Positions 32,009 to 34,929 of a stretch of DNA of 34,929 bases are shown here, piece after piece. The position numbers and the translations under genes are program-made. Every line of letters begins with the position of its first letter. Position 1 is the stretch's first letter. Below the pieces are notes generated by a model that did no database searches, was not told the DNA's origin, and was given only the letters and a program-made list of their open reading frames with translations. The DNA lies in NCBI GenBank assembly GCA_017520675.1, contig JAFXFG010000020.1, forward strand, positions 1 to 34,929, read 5' to 3'. The stretch comes from Alphaproteobacteria bacterium. Its GTDB lineage: Bacteria > Pseudomonadota > Alphaproteobacteria > Rs-D84.

Positions 32009-33316
32009 TTAGCGAACACTTGCTTGTTTGAATAATTCGTCTGCTTTGACCTTTTTTTCTTTGGTCTTGACATGCGTTAACATAGCATCCAGTGCCTTGC
32101 GTTCGAATAACATACCACGCAACATTGCCAAAGCATTTTGATTCTTGTTATAGAATTCAAATACTTGTTTTGGATCTGGATAACGCGCCGCTTCGGCCCA
32201 AATGGCCTGCTGTAAATCTTCGCGTGTAACTTCGACTTTGTTTTGTGTGCCCCATTCAGCCAATATAAGGCCTAATTTTACACGACGTTCTGCGTCTTTG
32301 TGTTCTTGTTTTTCATCCCATTTGTGATCGCATTTTTCGTCATGGCAGTGTGCATGAGAACGGTCAAATTCGGATTTTGCAATTTCATATTCTTGGTTAA
32401 CCAATGTTTCTGGCAGTTCTAATTTGATTTTGTCCGCCAAGATGTCCAGTAATTCATTACGCATATCGCGTTGAGCAACTTCGTTATATTGTTCTGTTAA
32501 GATGTTGCGAATATGATTGCGCAGTGCGTCAACTGATTCTTGACCGACTGCTTTGGCCAAGTCGTCATTTAATTCTGGCAAAATATGTTTGCGAATTTCA
32601 TGAATTTCGACTTCGAATCTTGCATCTTTGTCAGCCAAGTTTTCTGCATGGTAGTCTGCAGGGAATTTTACATTTACATCAAATTTATCGCCAATTTTGT
32701 GCCCGATGACTTGGTCTTCAAATCCAGGAATAAATGCGCCAGAACCCAAAATCAGGTGATGTTTTTTTGCTTCGCCACCTTCGAATGCGGTGTCGCCAAC
32801 AAAGCCCTTGAAGTCGATTACAGCAACATCGCCATTGGCAGCAATATAGTTTTCGTCTTGTTTTTCTGCAATACTGCGACTTTTGCGGATGTTTTCCAGC
32901 GCGGTTTCAACCTCTGCCTCGTCTAGGTCGGTGGTCTTTTTTGTTACAGTGAATTTTTCTAAATCAATTGCAGGTAAAGTTGGCAAAATATCAAATTCCA
33001 TAGAATATTCTGCATCTTTGCCAATTTCCCAGCCAGATAAATCTGCCTGTGGTGCGCCTGCAAGACGTATTTTTTTGTCTGTGATATAATTATTTAAATC
33101 TTCATTCATCAGTTTGTCAATTGCTTCGCCATATGCAGATGCATTGAATTTTTGACGCAAAATAGATAATGGAATTTTCCCTGTGCGAAAACCAGCCATT
33201 TTCATCGTTTTGCCGCGTTCTGTTAATATTTCATCAGCCACCTTTTGCAGTGTGTCTGCAGAAATTGTACCATTAACTGAATAATGTAAATCTTTGATTT
33301 TTTCTTTTGTAAACAT
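32009..33316 (-). CDS. tig: Trigger factor (ribosome-bound chaperone and peptidyl-prolyl isomerase)
   Basis: 435 residues, the normal length. The N-terminal ribosome-binding domain (about 1-115) has the GFRTGKIP signature near residue 42. The FKBP-type PPIase domain (about 145-240: DVAVIDFKGFVGDTAFEGG, LGSGAFIPGFEDQVIG) and helical C-terminal chaperone arms follow. It sits at the exit tunnel and shields nascent chains. Unusual: a His/Cys/Asp-rich insertion at about 317-339 (HAHCHDEKCDHKWDEKQEH) in the chaperone arm, a plausible metal-binding loop. AGGGG lies before the ATG. clpP/clpX/lon, common neighbours, are not present. Confidence 0.95.
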   Translation of the reverse strand: MFTKEKIKDLHYSVNGTISADTLQKVADEILTERGKTMKMAGFRTGKIPLSILRQKFNASAYGEAIDKLMNEDLNNYITDKKIRLAGAPQADLSGWEIGKDAEYSMEFDILPTLPAIDLEKFTVTKKTTDLDEAEVETALENIRKSRSIAEKQDENYIAANGDVAVIDFKGFVGDTAFEGGEAKKHHLILGSGAFIPGFEDQVIGHKIGDKFDVNVKFPADYHAENLADKDARFEVEIHEIRKHILPELNDDLAKAVGQESVDALRNHIRNILTEQYNEVAQRDMRNELLDILADKIKLELPETLVNQEYEIAKSEFDRSHAHCHDEKCDHKWDEKQEHKDAERRVKLGLILAEWGTQNKVEVTREDLQQAIWAEAARYPDPKQVFEFYNKNQNALAMLRGMLFERKALDAMLTHVKTKEKKVKADELFKQASVR

Positions 33317-33352
33317 ATGAGACCCCTAATCTTATATTAGAATTGCTTGGTG

Positions 33353-33380
33353 ATTATACACTGTTTTTTTATTAAAGCAA
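33353..33380 (-). promoter_or_regulatory. Promoter of tig
   Basis: On the minus strand: TTGCTT (33375-33380), 16-bp spacer, TATAAT (33353-33358). Confidence 0.65.
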
Positions 33381-33383
33381 TAA

Positions 33384-33407
33384 TAAAAAATCCCACATTG
33401 GTGGGAT
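33384..33407 (-). terminator. Terminator after rplM-rpsI
   Basis: On the minus strand: ATCCCAC - CAAT - GTGGGAT followed by a T-run. It separates the ribosomal-protein operon from tig. Confidence 0.85.
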
Positions 33408-33429
33408 TCTTTGCATTCGTTCGAAATAA

Positions 33430-33915
33430 TTAACGTTTGCTGAACTGTGTAGAACGACGTGCCTTGCGATAACCATAGTGCTTGCGTTCGACAACACGAC
33501 TGTCGCGGGTCAAGAAACCAGCGGTCTTTAATACAGCGCGCAGTTCTGGTTCGACTTTTTCCAATGCTTTGGAAATACCATGTTTTACTGCACCAGCCTG
33601 ACCAGACAGACCGCCACCTTGGACGATTGCAACAATGTCGTATGATGTTTCGCGATTTGTTACACCAAATGGTTGTGCGATAATCATTTGCAATACAGCA
33701 CGACGGAAATATTCAGCCGATGGTTTGCCGTTGACGATGATGTTGCCCTTGCCTGGCATTAAGTACACGCGTGCAACAGAATCTTTGCGCTTTCCGGTTG
33801 CGTATGTTGCGTCATTTAATTTTGGTGTTGCAACTGGTGCTTTCTTAGCAGTTGCTTTCTTTGCTGTTGTTGCCTTTTTTGTTGTCTTGGCAACTGTCTT
33901 TTTTGCCTCTGCCAT
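33430..33915 (-). CDS. rpsI: 30S ribosomal protein S9
   Basis: 161 residues; about 30 longer than usual because of an Ala/Lys/Thr-rich N-terminal extension (residues 1-31, [15 protein letters not shown]). The S9 core follows: [39 protein letters not shown], and the basic tail [12 protein letters not shown], whose last Arg reaches the P-site tRNA in known ribosomes. The start codon overlaps the rplM stop by one base (TAATG), so translation is coupled. The extension is low complexity and likely RNA-binding. Confidence 0.96.
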   Translation of the reverse strand: MAEAKKTVAKTTKKATTAKKATAKKAPVATPKLNDATYATGKRKDSVARVYLMPGKGNIIVNGKPSAEYFRRAVLQMIIAQPFGVTNRETSYDIVAIVQGGGLSGQAGAVKHGISKALEKVEPELRAVLKTAGFLTRDSRVVERKHYGYRKARRSTQFSKR

Positions 33916-34388
33916 TATTCGCCCCTTTTGTTTTTACGGTTCAAGCCTGCAAAATCGATAACCTGTGGATTTTGTGCAGTGTGTTTGTGTTCTGCGCCAG
34001 CATAAACATGCAGTTTTGTTAAACGCTTGTTAGCCAATGCAACAGCAGTGCGACGACCCATCATACGTTTTACTGCGTTGAATACTAATTTTTCTGGCTT
34101 TTCATCACGCATTTGACCCAAAGTGCGGGATTTCAAACCGCCTGTCCACAAACTGTGCCAGAAGAAACGGTCTTTATCAGCCTTGTGCCCAGATAAAGCA
34201 ACCTTATCTGCGTTGATGATAACAACATGGTCGCCACAATCCATATTTGGTGTCCATGTTGGCTTATGCTTGCCACGCAGGATGTTTGCAGTATATGCCG
34301 CCAAACGTCCCAGCGTGCAATCAGTTGCGTCAATCAGATACCATTTTGCATCTAATTCACATTTTTTTAACGATTTTGTCGCTGCCAT
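33915..34388 (-). CDS. rplM: 50S ribosomal protein L13
   Basis: 157 residues, slightly longer than the usual 142-150. L13 binds 23S rRNA early in 50S assembly. Seen: [20 protein letters not shown] at the N-terminus, [31 protein letters not shown], and KRMMGR ... [16 protein letters not shown]. First gene of the conserved rplM-rpsI pair, with a strong promoter just upstream. Confidence 0.97.
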   Translation of the reverse strand: MAATKSLKKCELDAKWYLIDATDCTLGRLAAYTANILRGKHKPTWTPNMDCGDHVVIINADKVALSGHKADKDRFFWHSLWTGGLKSRTLGQMRDEKPEKLVFNAVKRMMGRRTAVALANKRLTKLHVYAGAEHKHTAQNPQVIDFAGLNRKNKRGE

Positions 34389-34427
34389 TTTTATTTTTTC
34401 CTATGGTTTATAAATTAAAGCGCGCAT

Positions 34428-34456
34428 ATTATGCGTTAATCCAGCAGAAAAGTCAA
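34428..34456 (-). promoter_or_regulatory. Promoter of rplM-rpsI
   Basis: On the minus strand: TTGACT (34451-34456), 17-bp spacer, CATAAT (34428-34433). Close to consensus, as expected for ribosomal-protein genes. Confidence 0.8.
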
Positions 34457-34465
34457 GAAAAATCG

Positions 34466-34487
34466 ATACGGTATTATTATACCGTAT
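34466..34487. promoter_or_regulatory. 22-bp perfect palindrome upstream of the rplM promoter
   Basis: ATACGGTAT - TATT - ATACCGTAT: two 9-bp arms, 4-bp centre. It ends 9 bp upstream of the -35 of rplM, a usual place for an activator or repressor site. No T-run follows, so it is not an obvious terminator. Confidence 0.55.
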
Positions 34488-34534
34488 GAAGAAGATGTGG
34501 TGGTGGGGATTAATAAGGATGTATTTAATAAAAT

Positions 34535-34612
34535 ATAAAAAACACCGGCGGGGAGGACGAAAGCCGGTGTTTCTTCTGTGCTTTGACACAGAAACTGGTG
34601 TTGCAGTCGGGA
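34535..34612 (-). repeat. Conserved 3' block with two hairpins (copy 3)
   Basis: Reverse complement is identical over 78 bases to 1482-1559; 34535-34598 also matches 12181-12244. Contains the terminator of copy 3 (about 34537-34572). Confidence 0.92.
34537..34572 (-). terminator. Intrinsic terminator of BspA-like copy 3
   Basis: Same AAACACCGGC/GCCGGTGTTT stem and T-run as after copies 1 and 2, read on the minus strand. Confidence 0.85.
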
Positions 34613-34929
34613 TTATCTCCATACGGTTGGTATGTTGGAATAATCATCCAATTTGGTTGCGTTATAGTACATATCACTAACCTGAGTTGTTGTGGCACTG
34701 GGCCAGATTTCATACAGGTATTGCCCATTTATACGCGCAGATGGGCCGGTTAAGGATGTGCAGTTATAGAATGTTTTGGAGAACATATAAGGCTGTGCCG
34801 TACCAGAAATATTACCAAACAGGTTTTCGGGGATTGATGTTAAACCACTGCAACCATAAAAGGTGCTGCTGAACATACTACTTGCTGGTGCGCCAGATAT
34901 ACCCGCGAATAATCCCGCGGGGATTGCGC
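34613..34929 (-). CDS. BspA-like repetitive surface protein, copy 3 (5' part outside window)
   Basis: The frame is open from 34927 (first complete codon) to the stop at 34613-34615, so the gene is cut by the window edge and the ATG at 34876 is internal. 104 residues are visible: the end of an LRR unit (IPAGLFAGISGAPASS), two more repeats (MFSSTFYGCSGLTSIPENLF; MFSKTFYNCTSLT), and the GPSARINGQYLYEIWP closing segment ending SNIPTVWR. The last codons and the 78 bases after the stop match copy 1 almost exactly. Location and role as for copy 2, by similarity. Confidence 0.85.
   Translation of the reverse strand, partial: AIPAGLFAGISGAPASSMFSSTFYGCSGLTSIPENLFGNISGTAQPYMFSKTFYNCTSLTGPSARINGQYLYEIWPSATTTQVSDMYYNATKLDDYSNIPTVWR

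Overview
The window comes from a low-GC alphaproteobacterium, probably an uncultured, possibly host- or gut-associated lineage. The strongest taxonomic marker is gcrA, an Alphaproteobacteria-specific cell-cycle regulator. lpxA/lpxB and an outer-membrane beta-barrel protein show a Gram-negative envelope. Habitat and exact lineage are inference.

Layout. 1-1481: 3' part of a repetitive BspA-like surface protein (copy 1). 1769-2812: outer-membrane barrel (-). 2932-4064: aroK-mscL. 4065-4893: gene-free stretch holding a 54-bp hairpin-forming tandem repeat. 4894-5157: small orphan ORF (-). 5276-8564: tlyA and leuS. 8587-10449: PcfJ-like protein with eleven 21-residue leucine-rich repeats (-). 10537-12244: a self-contained surface-protein cassette made of promoter, long structured leader, 74-aa secreted peptide, BspA-like copy 2 and a conserved terminator block. 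12300-13514: orphan protein. 13566-16814: five-gene minus-strand operon (methyltransferase, M23 peptidase, bactofilin, rpiB, small orphan). 16855-17841: membrane protein. 17924-19844: lpxA-lpxB. 19882-22662: exported 34-cysteine protein (-). 22790-23217: four tRNAs (Leu-CAG, Ala-CGC, Leu-UAA, Val-CAC). 23252-28220: operon of five exported proteins, including a GH108-type muramidase (-), preceded by a prepilin-peptidase-like gene. 28811-31893: gcrA and a large coiled-coil/membrane/Cys-tail protein. 32009-34388: tig, and rplM-rpsI (-). 34613-34929: 3' part of BspA-like copy 3 (-).

How it fits together. Housekeeping genes (translation, lipid A, shikimate, cell-wall shape) are interleaved with lineage-specific envelope and secreted proteins. 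Three BspA-like loci share an identical 64-nt 3' block with two hairpins and near-identical 3' coding ends, so they behave as a dispersed recombining family. The most novel-looking signals are: (i) the leader before copy 2, where four segments can form mutually exclusive pairings controlling a terminator-like hairpin and the Shine-Dalgarno; (ii) the exported operon, in which the muramidase and another protein share an undescribed ~70-residue module; (iii) the 54-bp hairpin array; (iv) the gcrA-linked 827-aa protein. Start codons were adjusted wherever a ribosome-binding site or signal peptide favoured an internal start. No searches were run; family names rest on recognisable motifs.
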